From: DASUSF01 sp036375275
GTDB taxonomy: Bacteria; Pseudomonadota; Alphaproteobacteria; Geminicoccales; Geminicoccaceae
Assembly: GCA_036375275.1 (NCBI GenBank)
Contig: DASUSF010000310.1
Coordinates: forward strand, 1 to 14,745
DNA length: 14,745 nt
Direction: 5' to 3'
Part shown: positions 7,540 to 14,378 of the stretch, piece by piece
Position numbering within the stretch: position 1 is the first letter of the stretch
Layout of the letters: the number at the start of each line of letters is the position of its first letter
The notes under the pieces: model-generated
Databases searched by the model: none
What the model saw: the letters and a program-made list of their open reading frames with translations, nothing else
Told to the model about the DNA's origin: nothing
Made by a program: the position numbers and the translations under genes

Positions 7540-8739
7540 TCAGCCGATCAGGGCGAGGTCCGGCCCGGCCAGCCGCTCGGCGACCCAGCGGTGGAAGCCG
7601 TGGGTCGCCGCCTCCATCGCCGGCGAGAAGACGCCGCCGTCGAAGGCGGGCGAGGTGCGCCCGGTCTGCATGCCCTCGACCACGAACACGTCCTCCTCGA
7701 AGACCTCGCGCCAGGTCTGGTTGAGGGCGTCGCGCATCGGCTGGTAGCGCTGCTCGAGCGCCTCGGGCGTGGCGAAGTAGATCTCGACGTGCTCGAGCGT
7801 GCGGTCGGCCGCGCGCGGCTCGAGGCGGATCGTGTACAGGTGGTCCTTGTGCGCCCCGAGTAGCACGTTCGGGTACAGCGCGATGTACTCCGCCGCCTGG
7901 TCCCACACCTCCGGCAGGTCCGGGAAGCTCGGGAAACGGCGCCCGCTCTGGCCGAGCAGCGGGTTGTAGATGCGCGTGCCCTGGCCGGAGAAGGCGCCCG
8001 GCTCGACGATCGTGTAATGGTCCTCGAGCCGCGAGTAGCTGTTCAGCCCCGGATGGACCCAGGGCAGATGATAGCTCTCGCAGTAGTTCTCGACCGCGAG
8101 CTTCCAGTTGCAGCGGACGTCGAGGGTGAACGAGCCGATCGGCCCCGGATGGTGCAGATCACGATCGGCGAAGTCGTGCCAGCGCGCCCGGAGCGGCCGG
8201 ACGTGGTCCTCGAAGTCCGGCGCGGTGCCCGAGAGGTCGACGAACACGAGGTCGAGCCACACCGCGCTCCGGACCGGCTTCAGGCCGAGCTGGCGGCGAT
8301 CGAGCGCCGGATGGGCGTTGTGGCCGGGGCCGCCGACGTGCGGCGTCGCCTTCAGGCTGCCGTCGAGATTGTAGCACCAGGAGTGGTAGGGACAGCGGAT
8401 CACCGAGCGGCAGCGGGTCGGCTCGCTGACCAGGACCATGCCGCGGTGGCTGCAGACGTTGTGGAAGACCCGGAGCGCGCCGGCCTTGTCGCGCAGCAGG
8501 AGCAGCGGAATCCCGAGGTGGTCGACCGGCAGCGCGTCGCCCGGCGCCGGCACCGCCCTGCCGCTGGCGATGCAGGTCCAGGTGGTGGCGAATACGCGCG
8601 CCTTCTCGCGCTCGAACATCGCCGGATCGGCATAGCAGGCGTTGGGCAGGCCGCGCGCCCGCTCGATCGGCGCCGCCGCGCGCGACAGCGCGTCGCCGAA
8701 CGAACCACTACCGCCGGAGCTCGCCGTCCGTCCGCCCAT
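7540..8739 (-). CDS. Rieske [2Fe-2S] non-haem iron oxygenase, alpha subunit
   Basis: A 399-residue ring-hydroxylating-type oxygenase. The Rieske domain has ligands C96 and H98 in NVCSHRG and C116 and H119 in RCPYHSWCYNLDG. The catalytic domain carries the mononuclear-iron motif around 211-230 (NWKLAVENYCESYH) with H224 and H229, and a likely third ligand D350 in FEEDVFVVEGMQ. The residue that usually bridges the Rieske and iron sites as Asp in aromatic dioxygenases is here Glu (E221). Glu there is known in carnitine oxygenase, so the protein may belong to the quaternary-amine group (carnitine, choline, betaine and proline-betaine oxygenases); this is inference. No reductase or ferredoxin gene is adjacent. 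The start at 8739 has GGAGG 7 bases upstream. The frame stays open much further, but that part runs antisense through the FAH gene. Confidence 0.95.
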   Translation of the reverse strand: MGGRTASSGGSGSFGDALSRAAAPIERARGLPNACYADPAMFEREKARVFATTWTCIASGRAVPAPGDALPVDHLGIPLLLLRDKAGALRVFHNVCSHRGMVLVSEPTRCRSVIRCPYHSWCYNLDGSLKATPHVGGPGHNAHPALDRRQLGLKPVRSAVWLDLVFVDLSGTAPDFEDHVRPLRARWHDFADRDLHHPGPIGSFTLDVRCNWKLAVENYCESYHLPWVHPGLNSYSRLEDHYTIVEPGAFSGQGTRIYNPLLGQSGRRFPSFPDLPEVWDQAAEYIALYPNVLLGAHKDHLYTIRLEPRAADRTLEHVEIYFATPEALEQRYQPMRDALNQTWREVFEEDVFVVEGMQTGRTSPAFDGGVFSPAMEAATHGFHRWVAERLAGPDLALIG

Positions 8740-8838
8740 CACCGGTCCTCCCGACCACGACCTCAGGGTAGTACCGCCTGCGGCCCTGTCGTGCCTGCCG
8801 GCGGCGCGCGCTTGCGGCGGCCCGACGCCGTGCGGGCG

Positions 8839-8867
8839 TTCACCGGCTTCGCTCCGGCTGATAAGGT
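8839..8867 (+). promoter_or_regulatory. Weak promoter candidate for the FAH-family gene
   Basis: TTCACC (8839-8844) and TAAGGT (8862-8867) are separated by 17 bases, with 28 bases to the ATG. The matches to -35 and -10 consensus are 4 and 3 of 6, so this is only suggestive. The 156-base divergent gap (8740-8895) must contain the promoters for both this gene and the Rieske oxygenase, and any shared regulator site. I saw no clear palindromic operator. Confidence 0.25.
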
Positions 8868-8895
8868 TCCGGCAACGACGATCCGGGAGGTGAGG

Positions 8896-10071
8896 ATGAT
8901 CGAGGCGCTGAGCGCGGGGCAGACGCTGCCTGATGACGGCTTCGCCGGCACGCTGGTCGGCCGGGCGTGGCGACCGGGCGACCATCCCGGGCCGTGCGTG
9001 GTGGCGGTGCGCAAGGACGGCGTGTTCGACCTCGGCGCGGCCGCGCCGACGCTGACCGACCTCCTGAACGCCGACGATCCCCTGGCCCTGGCGGACGCGC
9101 CCGGCGCGCGCCTCGGCGACCTTGAGACGATCCTCGAGAACACCGCCTTCGACCGGCGCGATCCCAGCCGTCCATATCTCCTGGCGCCCGCCGACCTGCA
9201 GCCGGTCAAGGCGTGCGGGGTGACCTTCGCGACCAGCATGCTGGAGCGGGTGATCGAGGAGCAGGCGCGGGGCGACGCGAGCAAGGCGGCCGCGATCCGC
9301 CGGACGATCCAGGACGTGATCGGCACCGATCTTTCGAGGATCGAGCCGGGATCGGCCGCCGCCGAGCGCCTGAAGCAGCACCTGATCGAGCAGAACGCGT
9401 GGTCGCAGTACCTCGAGGTCGGGATCGGCCCCTACGCCGAGGTCTTCACCAAGGCGCCGCCGATGGCCGCGGTCGGCACCGGGAGCCAGATCGGGATCCA
9501 CCCGGAATCGAGCTGGAACAACCCCGAGCCGGAAATCGTGCTGGCCGTCTCCGCCGCCGGCCGGATCGTCGGCGCGACCCTCGGCAACGACGTCAACCTC
9601 CGGGACTTCGAGGGGCGAAGCGCGCTCCTGCTCGGCAAGGCCAAGGACAACAACGCCACCTGCGCGCTCGGGCCGCTGATCCGACTGTTCGATGCCGGCT
9701 TCGGGCTCGATCACGTCCGGCGGACCACGGTCCGGCTCGAGGTCAGGGGGGACGACGGCTTCGTGCTCGAGGGGTCGAGCTCGATGAGCGAGATCAGCCG
9801 CGACCCGGAGGAGCTGGTCCGGCACACCATGGGCCCGAACCACCAGTACCCGGACGGCGTGCTGCTGATGTGCGGGACCATGTTCGCGCCGGTCAAGGAC
9901 CGGGACCAGCCCGGCCAGGGGTTCACCCACAAGATCGGCGACCGGGTGACGATCGCGTGCCCCGAGCTCGGCGCGCTGGTCAACCAGGTCGAGCGGACCG
10001 ACCGGGTGCCGCCCTGGACCTACGGCGTGCGCGCGCTCATCGCGAGCCTGATCGAGCGGCGGGGGGCGTGA
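8896..10071 (+). CDS. Fumarylacetoacetate hydrolase (FAH) superfamily protein
   Basis: A 391-residue enzyme with an N-terminal domain (VGRAWRPGDHPGPCVVAV, about 21-38) and the C-terminal FAH catalytic fold from about residue 100. The metal-binding set is visible as E211-x-E213 in WNNPEPEIVLAV and D232 in TLGNDVNLRDFEG, followed by RSALLLGKAKDNN. This long subgroup resembles 2-keto-3-deoxy-sugar-acid dehydratases (XylX/KdaD-like) more than true fumarylacetoacetase. In that case it would convert a 2-keto-3-deoxy pentonate or related acid to a semialdehyde, but the substrate cannot be fixed from sequence. GGGAGG lies about 5 bases before the ATG at 8896, a near-perfect ribosome site. It is divergent from the Rieske oxygenase and convergent with a DUF465 gene. 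No sugar dehydrogenase or lactonase is nearby. Confidence 0.94.
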   Translation: MIEALSAGQTLPDDGFAGTLVGRAWRPGDHPGPCVVAVRKDGVFDLGAAAPTLTDLLNADDPLALADAPGARLGDLETILENTAFDRRDPSRPYLLAPADLQPVKACGVTFATSMLERVIEEQARGDASKAAAIRRTIQDVIGTDLSRIEPGSAAAERLKQHLIEQNAWSQYLEVGIGPYAEVFTKAPPMAAVGTGSQIGIHPESSWNNPEPEIVLAVSAAGRIVGATLGNDVNLRDFEGRSALLLGKAKDNNATCALGPLIRLFDAGFGLDHVRRTTVRLEVRGDDGFVLEGSSSMSEISRDPEELVRHTMGPNHQYPDGVLLMCGTMFAPVKDRDQPGQGFTHKIGDRVTIACPELGALVNQVERTDRVPPWTYGVRALIASLIERRGA

Positions 10072-10220
10072 CCGGGGCGGCAGGGATGGTCCCGGGCGCG
10101 GGGTCACTGCTCACCGATGAAGGGCGATCGTCGGAAGGGGGCGGGTGCCGGCTGCGCGGCGGAAAGGCGGCGCTCCCTGAAGCAGGACGCCGCTCCCGTG
10201 GCCGGTGAGCGGCGCCCCAG

Positions 10221-10238
10221 GCCGGCCAACGGGCCGGC
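10221..10238. terminator. GC hairpin between convergent genes
   Basis: GCCGGCC (10221-10227) and GGCCGGC (10232-10238) form a perfect 7-bp stem around AACG, in the 185-base gap between the convergent FAH and DUF465 genes. It has no T-run on either side. It is a possible shared, factor-dependent transcription end. I see nothing else in this gap. Confidence 0.3.
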
Positions 10239-10256
10239 GCTCGAACTGCTCTGTGT

Positions 10257-10460
10257 TCAGTGGAGCTCGCGGCTCTCCATGGCCGCGCTCGGACTGGTGG
10301 TGCCCAAACGGGCGATCTCATCCTTGATCTTGAGCTTTTCCCGCTTGAGGCGGCTCAAGATAGCCTGGTCAGGCAGCGGCCGGTGCATCTCGTCGTCGAT
10401 CTGCTGCTCGAGCGAGGCATGCTTGGAGTGGAGGCTCTCCACGTAGTCCTGCATGGTCAT
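10257..10460 (-). CDS. DUF465 (YdcH-like) small coiled-coil protein, copy 1
   Basis: A 67-residue protein with the DUF465 signature: Q4-D5-Y6, SLHSKHASLEQQIDDEMHRP (about 9-28), then LSRLKREKLKIKDEIARL (35-52). This is two charged helices forming a hairpin. The family is widespread in Proteobacteria with no established biochemical function. The tail SPSAAMESRELH is not conserved. Two ATGs at 10460 and 10454 (MTMQDY) are possible; GGAG and GAAGG lie upstream. It lies 77 bases downstream of the TIGR02444 gene on the same strand and may have its own promoter. A second, clearly different family member lies at 13191-13400. Confidence 0.9.
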   Translation of the reverse strand: MTMQDYVESLHSKHASLEQQIDDEMHRPLPDQAILSRLKREKLKIKDEIARLGTTSPSAAMESRELH

Positions 10461-10536
10461 GCCTTCACCATCTCCGCCTTGGTTTCCGACTGAACCTTCC
10501 TAATCTAACGAAAGCTCGTGGCGGGCGCCAGCCGAT

Positions 10537-11055
10537 TCAAGGCGTGCCCCGGTCCATGGCGGCGGCGACCAGGACCTCCAGCGCCGCGCGGTCCTGGCCC
10601 TGAAAGTCGTGCAGGAGGGCGAGGTTGGCGCGGATCGCCGGGGCGCCTGGCTCGGTCGCGGGCGGCCAGGCCCCACTTACCGCCTCGAGAATCCGCTGCT
10701 CGACCCGCTCGGCCGCGAGCTCCATCGCCTTGACCTTGGCGCGGATGGCGCCGGCGTCCTCCGCGGTCGCGGGACCGCCCGGGAGCGGACCCTGAAGGCG
10801 CGCCTTGAGCGCCCGGCGGACCCCGCGGAGCGGACGGATCACCTCGTCCCGCCACGGCGCGACCGCGCGCTCGAGGTCGGCGAGCCGTCGCGGATCGAGG
10901 GCCACGCCGCGCCGGCCGAGCCAGCAGGCGAGCAGGATCAGGTTGACGTCGAGGCCGTGCCGGTCCTGCAGCGCGAGGCAGGCCGATTCGACTTCCTCGT
11001 CACCGTAGACCCGGAGCGAGAAGGTCCAGAGGTCGCCGGATCCTGCGCCGCTCAC
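10537..11055 (-). CDS. TIGR02444 family protein (DUF2390)
   Basis: A 172-residue protein whose first 50 residues carry the family pattern DLWTFSLRVYG, then VESACLALQDRHGLDVNLIL and LACWLGRRG. The remainder is Arg/Ala-rich helix with IRPLRGVRRALK. The family is uncharacterised, with a soluble, mostly helical fold. The GTG at 11055 is chosen because it overlaps the glk stop as GTGA (4 bases), the classic coupling arrangement. The open frame upstream to 11211 runs through glk in another phase and is not family-like. Membership in the pfk-glk operon suggests co-expression with upper glycolysis but does not reveal a function. Confidence 0.87.
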   Translation of the reverse strand: MSGAGSGDLWTFSLRVYGDEEVESACLALQDRHGLDVNLILLACWLGRRGVALDPRRLADLERAVAPWRDEVIRPLRGVRRALKARLQGPLPGGPATAEDAGAIRAKVKAMELAAERVEQRILEAVSGAWPPATEPGAPAIRANLALLHDFQGQDRAALEVLVAAAMDRGTP

Positions 11056-11990
11056 GGCTCCATCGACAGGGCTGCGGCGCCGATCAGGCCGGTGTCCTTG
11101 CGCGTCACCAGCCAGGTCGGGATCGGCTCGAGGTAGCGGTCGAACCGCCCCTTGGCGGTGAAGCCCTCGCGGAACCGCCCGGCGTCGAACAGCGGCCCGA
11201 GATAGCCGCACATGCCGCCGGCGACGAACACCCCGCCCCGGGCCAGGAACATGAGTGCGAGGTCGCCCGCGGCGGCCCCGAGTATGCGGGAGTAGCGGCG
11301 CACCGCTTCCGCGCAGTAGGGGCAGGTGCCGGCCGCGGCACGGTCGATAACGGTCTTAGACTCGTGCGCCTCCACCGCCGCGCCGGCGAGCTCCGCAAGC
11401 GCCGCGTACAGGTTGACCAGGCCGGGACCCGCCAGCAGCCGCTCATTGGAGATGTGGCCGAAGCGACCGCGCAACCGCTCGAGCACCGCGGCCTCGACCT
11501 CGTCGTGCGGCGCGAACGACACGTGCCCGCCTTCGCTCGGCACCGGCTGATAGCCGGCCGGCGTCGGCAGAAGCGCCGCGACCCCGAGCCCCGTGCCCGG
11601 GCCGATGACGGCGATCGGCCGCCCGGGCGCCGGCTCGCCGCCGCCGAGCTTGACCCGCTCGTCGTTGCCGAGCATGGGCACGGCGAGCGCCTGGGCGACG
11701 AAGTCGTTGATCACCACGAGGCGCTCGAGGCCGAGCCGACGGGTCGTCTCCAGGACCGAGAAGGCCGGCCAGGGCGTGTTGGTCGGCTGGATCAGGTCGT
11801 CCTCGACCGGCCCGTTGATCGCGAACACCGCCGTCTCGACCCGGCGCCCGCCGAGGAACGCCTGCGCGGCGGCGACCACGTCCGCATGGTCCCGGGTCCT
11901 GAGCGTCGTGGCCGGCTCCAGAAGTCCGGCTGCCTCGGCGAGGGTGAAGCGGGCGTGGGTGCCGCCGATGTCAGCGAGCAGTCGGGGCAT
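11052..11990 (-). CDS. glk: Glucokinase
   Basis: Glucokinase phosphorylates glucose to glucose-6-phosphate with ATP in the cytosol. The 312-residue protein has the phosphate-binding LLADIGGTHARFTLAE (residues 4-19), catalytic base D96 in VINDFVAQALAVP, the second nucleotide loop IGPGTGLGVA (129-138), the sugar-binding SEGGHVSFAP (152-161) and the adenosine-region ARGGVFVAGGMCG (250-262). This is the bacterial Glk (pfam02685) family rather than the ROK family, as there is no ROK CxCGxxGC zinc motif. The pair in GTCPYC (residues 223 and 226) lies at a different place. The start at 11990 has GGAGG about 9 bases upstream, inside the end of pfk, with which it overlaps by 20 bases. Translational coupling with pfk and the following gene is very likely. 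Confidence 0.96.
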   Translation of the reverse strand: MPRLLADIGGTHARFTLAEAAGLLEPATTLRTRDHADVVAAAQAFLGGRRVETAVFAINGPVEDDLIQPTNTPWPAFSVLETTRRLGLERLVVINDFVAQALAVPMLGNDERVKLGGGEPAPGRPIAVIGPGTGLGVAALLPTPAGYQPVPSEGGHVSFAPHDEVEAAVLERLRGRFGHISNERLLAGPGLVNLYAALAELAGAAVEAHESKTVIDRAAAGTCPYCAEAVRRYSRILGAAAGDLALMFLARGGVFVAGGMCGYLGPLFDAGRFREGFTAKGRFDRYLEPIPTWLVTRKDTGLIGAAALSMEP

Positions 11991-13083
11991 CGTTCAGCCA
12001 CCTCCCGGACCCTTCGTCGCCGAACGCGATGGCGAGCCCGCGCGCGGTGTGGACGAGGGTGTCGTCGGGGTCGACCGCCTGATAGTGCGCGATCGCGTCC
12101 TCGATCGCGACGTCCACCACCTGCCGGTTCTGCCACGCCACCATGCGGTCGAAGCGGCCTTCCGCCACGAGGTCGACCGCATAGACGCCGAACGCCGAGC
12201 CGAGCACCCGGTCGAGGGGCGCGGGCGAGCCGCCGCGCTGGACGTGGCCCAGCACCGTGACCCGGGTCTCGGCTCCGGTGCGCACCCCGATCTCGTGGGC
12301 GATCGCCGCGCCGACGCCGCCGTAGCGGGATTCGCCGAGCGCGGTCTTGTAGGTCACGCTGTCGCCCCCCGGCGCCTTGGCCGATTCCGCGACCACGATG
12401 ATGCTGAAGTTGCGGCCGCGGCGCCGGCGCTGCTCCAGCTTCGCGCACACCGCCTCGATGGTGTAGTCGATCTCCGGAATCAGGATCACGTCGGCGCCCC
12501 CCGCGACGCCTGCGGTGAGGGCGATGTGCCCGGCGTCACGACCCATCACCTCGAGCACCATGACCCGGCTGTGGCTGGCCGCGGTGACGTGCAGCTTGTC
12601 GACCGCCTCGGTCGCGGTCACGACCGCGGTGGTGAAGCCGATCGCGCGCTCGGTCAGGCCGAGGTCGTTGTCGATGGTCTTCGGCACGCCGATGATGTTC
12701 CAGTCGCCCATCCCGGCGAGCTTGCGCAGGATCCCGAGCGAGCCGTCGCCGCCGATCCCGATCAGCGCGTCGAGGCCGAGGTCGTGGTAGCCCTGGACGA
12801 TCTCACGCGATCGATCGACCGTTCGTCCGCCGGGGCCGGGATAGGCGAACGGGTCGCCACGGTTGGTGGTGCCGAGGATCGTGCCGCCCTGGTGAATGAT
12901 CCCGGCCACGCCGTCGGGGCTCAGCTCGAGCGCGTCGATCGGGCGGGTGAGCAGGCCGTGCGTCGCCTGCCGGATCCCGAACACCTGCCAGCCGTAGCCC
13001 CAGACCGCGCGCTTGACCACGGCCCGGATGACCGCGTTGAGCCCGGCGCAGTCGCCGCCGCTGGTCATCACCCCGAGGCGCAT
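11971..13083 (-). CDS. pfkA: 6-phosphofructokinase, group III / mixed-substrate type
   Basis: Phosphorylates fructose-6-phosphate to fructose-1,6-bisphosphate, the committing Embden-Meyerhof step. At 370 residues it shows MTSGGDCAGLNAVIR (6-20), GGDGS (111-115), PKTIDND (134-140, catalytic base D138), MGRDAGHIAL (180-189) and LGHVQRGGSPAPLDR (278-292). K135 in place of the Gly of E. coli PfkA marks the group III/PPi-related branch. G114 in GGDGS, instead of Asp, is the residue associated with ATP rather than pyrophosphate use, so ATP is the more likely donor. Cofactor cannot be proven here. The E. coli-type allosteric site is not obviously conserved. The start at 13083 has GGAGG a few bases upstream. 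It is the first gene of the pfk-glk-TIGR02444 unit. Confidence 0.95.
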   Translation of the reverse strand: MRLGVMTSGGDCAGLNAVIRAVVKRAVWGYGWQVFGIRQATHGLLTRPIDALELSPDGVAGIIHQGGTILGTTNRGDPFAYPGPGGRTVDRSREIVQGYHDLGLDALIGIGGDGSLGILRKLAGMGDWNIIGVPKTIDNDLGLTERAIGFTTAVVTATEAVDKLHVTAASHSRVMVLEVMGRDAGHIALTAGVAGGADVILIPEIDYTIEAVCAKLEQRRRRGRNFSIIVVAESAKAPGGDSVTYKTALGESRYGGVGAAIAHEIGVRTGAETRVTVLGHVQRGGSPAPLDRVLGSAFGVYAVDLVAEGRFDRMVAWQNRQVVDVAIEDAIAHYQAVDPDDTLVHTARGLAIAFGDEGSGRWLNDAPTAR

Positions 13084-13131
13084 CGCCCCTCCTTCCAGCG
13101 CAGAGATTCCGGTTCAACCGCCTGTGGATCG

Positions 13132-13160
13132 TACCTATATACTCGGGAGTGGGCTCGCAA
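13132..13160. promoter_or_regulatory. AT-rich divergent promoter region for pfk and DUF465 copy 2
   Basis: CCTATATACT (13134-13143) is an isolated AT-rich island in the 107-base gap between divergent pfk and DUF465. On the plus strand TATACT (13138-13143) matches 5 of 6 bases of the -10 consensus, with only a poor TTCAAC-like -35. On the minus strand TATAGG (13139-13134) lies 15 bases from TTGCGA (13160-13155). Either or both directions could be served. The assignment is weak for any single element. Confidence 0.3.
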
Positions 13161-13190
13161 TGAGAGAGATCGCGTGGGATCGTCCTCGTC

Positions 13191-13400
13191 ATGAGCGATC
13201 CGCTCGCGCCGACGCCCGATGATCGCCGGCTGGCCGAGCTCCGCGCGGCGCATCGCGCGCTCGATGAGCAGATCGCGCAGCGCGTCGCCGAGGGCGCGGC
13301 CGACCAGCTCGAGCTGCAGCGGATGAAGAAGCAGAAGCTCGCGCTCAAGGACCGGATCGCACGGCTCGAGCGCGACCGGCTGCCCGACATCATCGCCTGA
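13191..13400 (+). CDS. DUF465 (YdcH-like) small coiled-coil protein, copy 2
   Basis: A 69-residue protein: LAELRAAHRALDEQIAQRVA (about 14-33), then LELQRMKKQKLALKDRIARL (41-60) and the conserved-style ending PDIIA. This matches DUF465 better than copy 1 does in the second helix and tail. It is highly charged, with no Cys, forming a helical hairpin; the function of the family is unknown. The ATG at 13191 lacks a clear ribosome-binding site, so the transcript may be leaderless-like or weakly translated. It is divergent from pfk and convergent with the GGDEF gene, with 32 bases between stops containing only a weak CGCCG/CGGCG hairpin. Confidence 0.87.
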   Translation: MSDPLAPTPDDRRLAELRAAHRALDEQIAQRVAEGAADQLELQRMKKQKLALKDRIARLERDRLPDIIA

Positions 13401-13432
13401 CGCCGGCGATCGGCGGGCGGCGGCGTGTCCGC

Positions 13433-14140
13433 TCAGCGCGCCCGCTTCTGCGTGTACATGGCGCGATCCGCCGCCGCCAGGGCGACCTGCGCGTCCTCGC
13501 CGGGAGTGAGTTCGCGCGCGCCATAGGCGACGCTCAGCGGGATCGAGCGGCCCTCGAAGGAGAGCGGCGCGGCGGTAATCGCCTCGGCCAGGCGCCCGGC
13601 CTTGATGGCCGCCACCTCGCCGCCGGCGCGCGCGAGGATCACACCGAACTCGTCGCCACCGAGCCGACCCACGAGGTCGGAGCTCCGGGTCTGGCTGATC
13701 AGGGTGCGCGCGACGTGGATCAGCGCCTGATCACCGGCCGCATGGCCGAACTCGTCGTTGATCGCCTTGAGGCCGTCGAGGTCGAAGAAGAGCAGGCTGC
13801 ACGCGGCGCCGTAACGGGCCATGTAGCTGATCGTGCGCTCGAGATGACGTAGGAAGGCGCGGCGGTTGAAGACCGGGGCGAGCGCATCCTCGTCGGCCAG
13901 CCGCTCGAGCTCGGCGAGCCGCGCCTGCGTGGTGTCGAGCATGCGGCGGAGATCGACCACCTCCTCGATCAGATGGGACAAAGCGGCGCCGGCGCTCGGG
14001 GTCAGCTCCTCCGCGCTCAGGCCGAGCAGACGGATCGCCTCGTCGACGTCGAGCCGGTCGTGGTCGCCGCCCGTCGCCCGCCGGGCCTTGGTGCCGAGCG
14101 CACGCAGCCTCGCGAGCAGCTCTTCGTCCCGGATCTTCAT
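13433..14140 (-). CDS. GGDEF-domain diguanylate cyclase
   Basis: A 235-residue cytosolic protein that should make cyclic di-GMP from two GTP. The first 75 residues are helical with no membrane segment or recognised sensor domain. A coiled-coil linker (MLDTTQARLAELERLAD, 67-83) leads into the cyclase domain (about 84-235). The metal/substrate segment is FFDLDGLKAINDEFGHAAGD (118-137) and the active loop is GRLGGDEF (158-165). The product-inhibition I-site RSSD (152-155) sits exactly five residues before GGDEF, so feedback control is probably intact. The usual DxLTGLxNRR is altered to DEDALAPVFNRR (83-94). The start at 14140 (MKIRDEE) is preceded by a weak AGAGG. The frame is open back to 14311, but that extension runs into repeat DNA and reads as low-complexity Arg-rich sequence. 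No EAL partner is present. Confidence 0.93.
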   Translation of the reverse strand: MKIRDEELLARLRALGTKARRATGGDHDRLDVDEAIRLLGLSAEELTPSAGAALSHLIEEVVDLRRMLDTTQARLAELERLADEDALAPVFNRRAFLRHLERTISYMARYGAACSLLFFDLDGLKAINDEFGHAAGDQALIHVARTLISQTRSSDLVGRLGGDEFGVILARAGGEVAAIKAGRLAEAITAAPLSFEGRSIPLSVAYGARELTPGEDAQVALAAADRAMYTQKRAR

Positions 14141-14228
14141 GGCCTCTGCCCGCTCGACCGGCCGACGCCTCCACGCGTCCGGTGGCTCGGCCAGCCGGAG
14201 GCCCCTCCGTCCGGCGGCTCGCGTGCCA

Positions 14229-14378
14229 CTAGAGCGGATCCCGACATGACGGAACCACCTGCAAGCGCTTCTGATCGGGTGAATCCGCTCTGATCCGTTG
14301 AAATAGAGCAATTCTCTCCCGATGAGCGGAAGGACGTCGCGGTTCGATGCGGTTCTGTCTCATCGGAAATCGCTCTAG
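14229..14378. repeat. 146-bp palindromic intergenic repeat, copy 1
   Basis: The unit runs from CTAGAGCG (14229-14236) to CGCTCTAG (14371-14378), which form a perfect 8-bp terminal inverted repeat. It contains two internal hairpins. The first has arms AGAGCGGAT (14231-14239) and ATCCGCTCT (14283-14291). The second has CCGATGAG (14319-14326) and CTCATCGG (14359-14366), flanked by nearly matching AGAGCAATT and AATCGCTCT. It lies upstream of the GGDEF gene and downstream of purK. No long convincing reading frame belongs to it. It looks like a REP-like or MITE-like element; genome-wide copies would decide. Confidence 0.85.

Noticed and set aside
8017..8895. Plus-strand extension of the FAH-family frame to 684 residues
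   Set aside because: It is antisense to the Rieske oxygenase. The ATG at 8896 has GGGAGG and begins the conserved domain.
8740..10107. Extension of the Rieske oxygenase frame to an 855-residue fusion
   Set aside because: The extra part runs antisense through the FAH gene, and the ATG at 8739 has an excellent ribosome site and normal family length.
11056..11211. Longer TIGR02444 protein starting inside glk
   Set aside because: The added residues are an out-of-frame reading of glk. The GTGA overlap gives the family-like N-terminus.
11593..13194. 533-codon plus-strand open frame opposite glk and pfk
   Set aside because: Both minus-strand genes are certain. The plus frame lacks motifs and is an antisense shadow.
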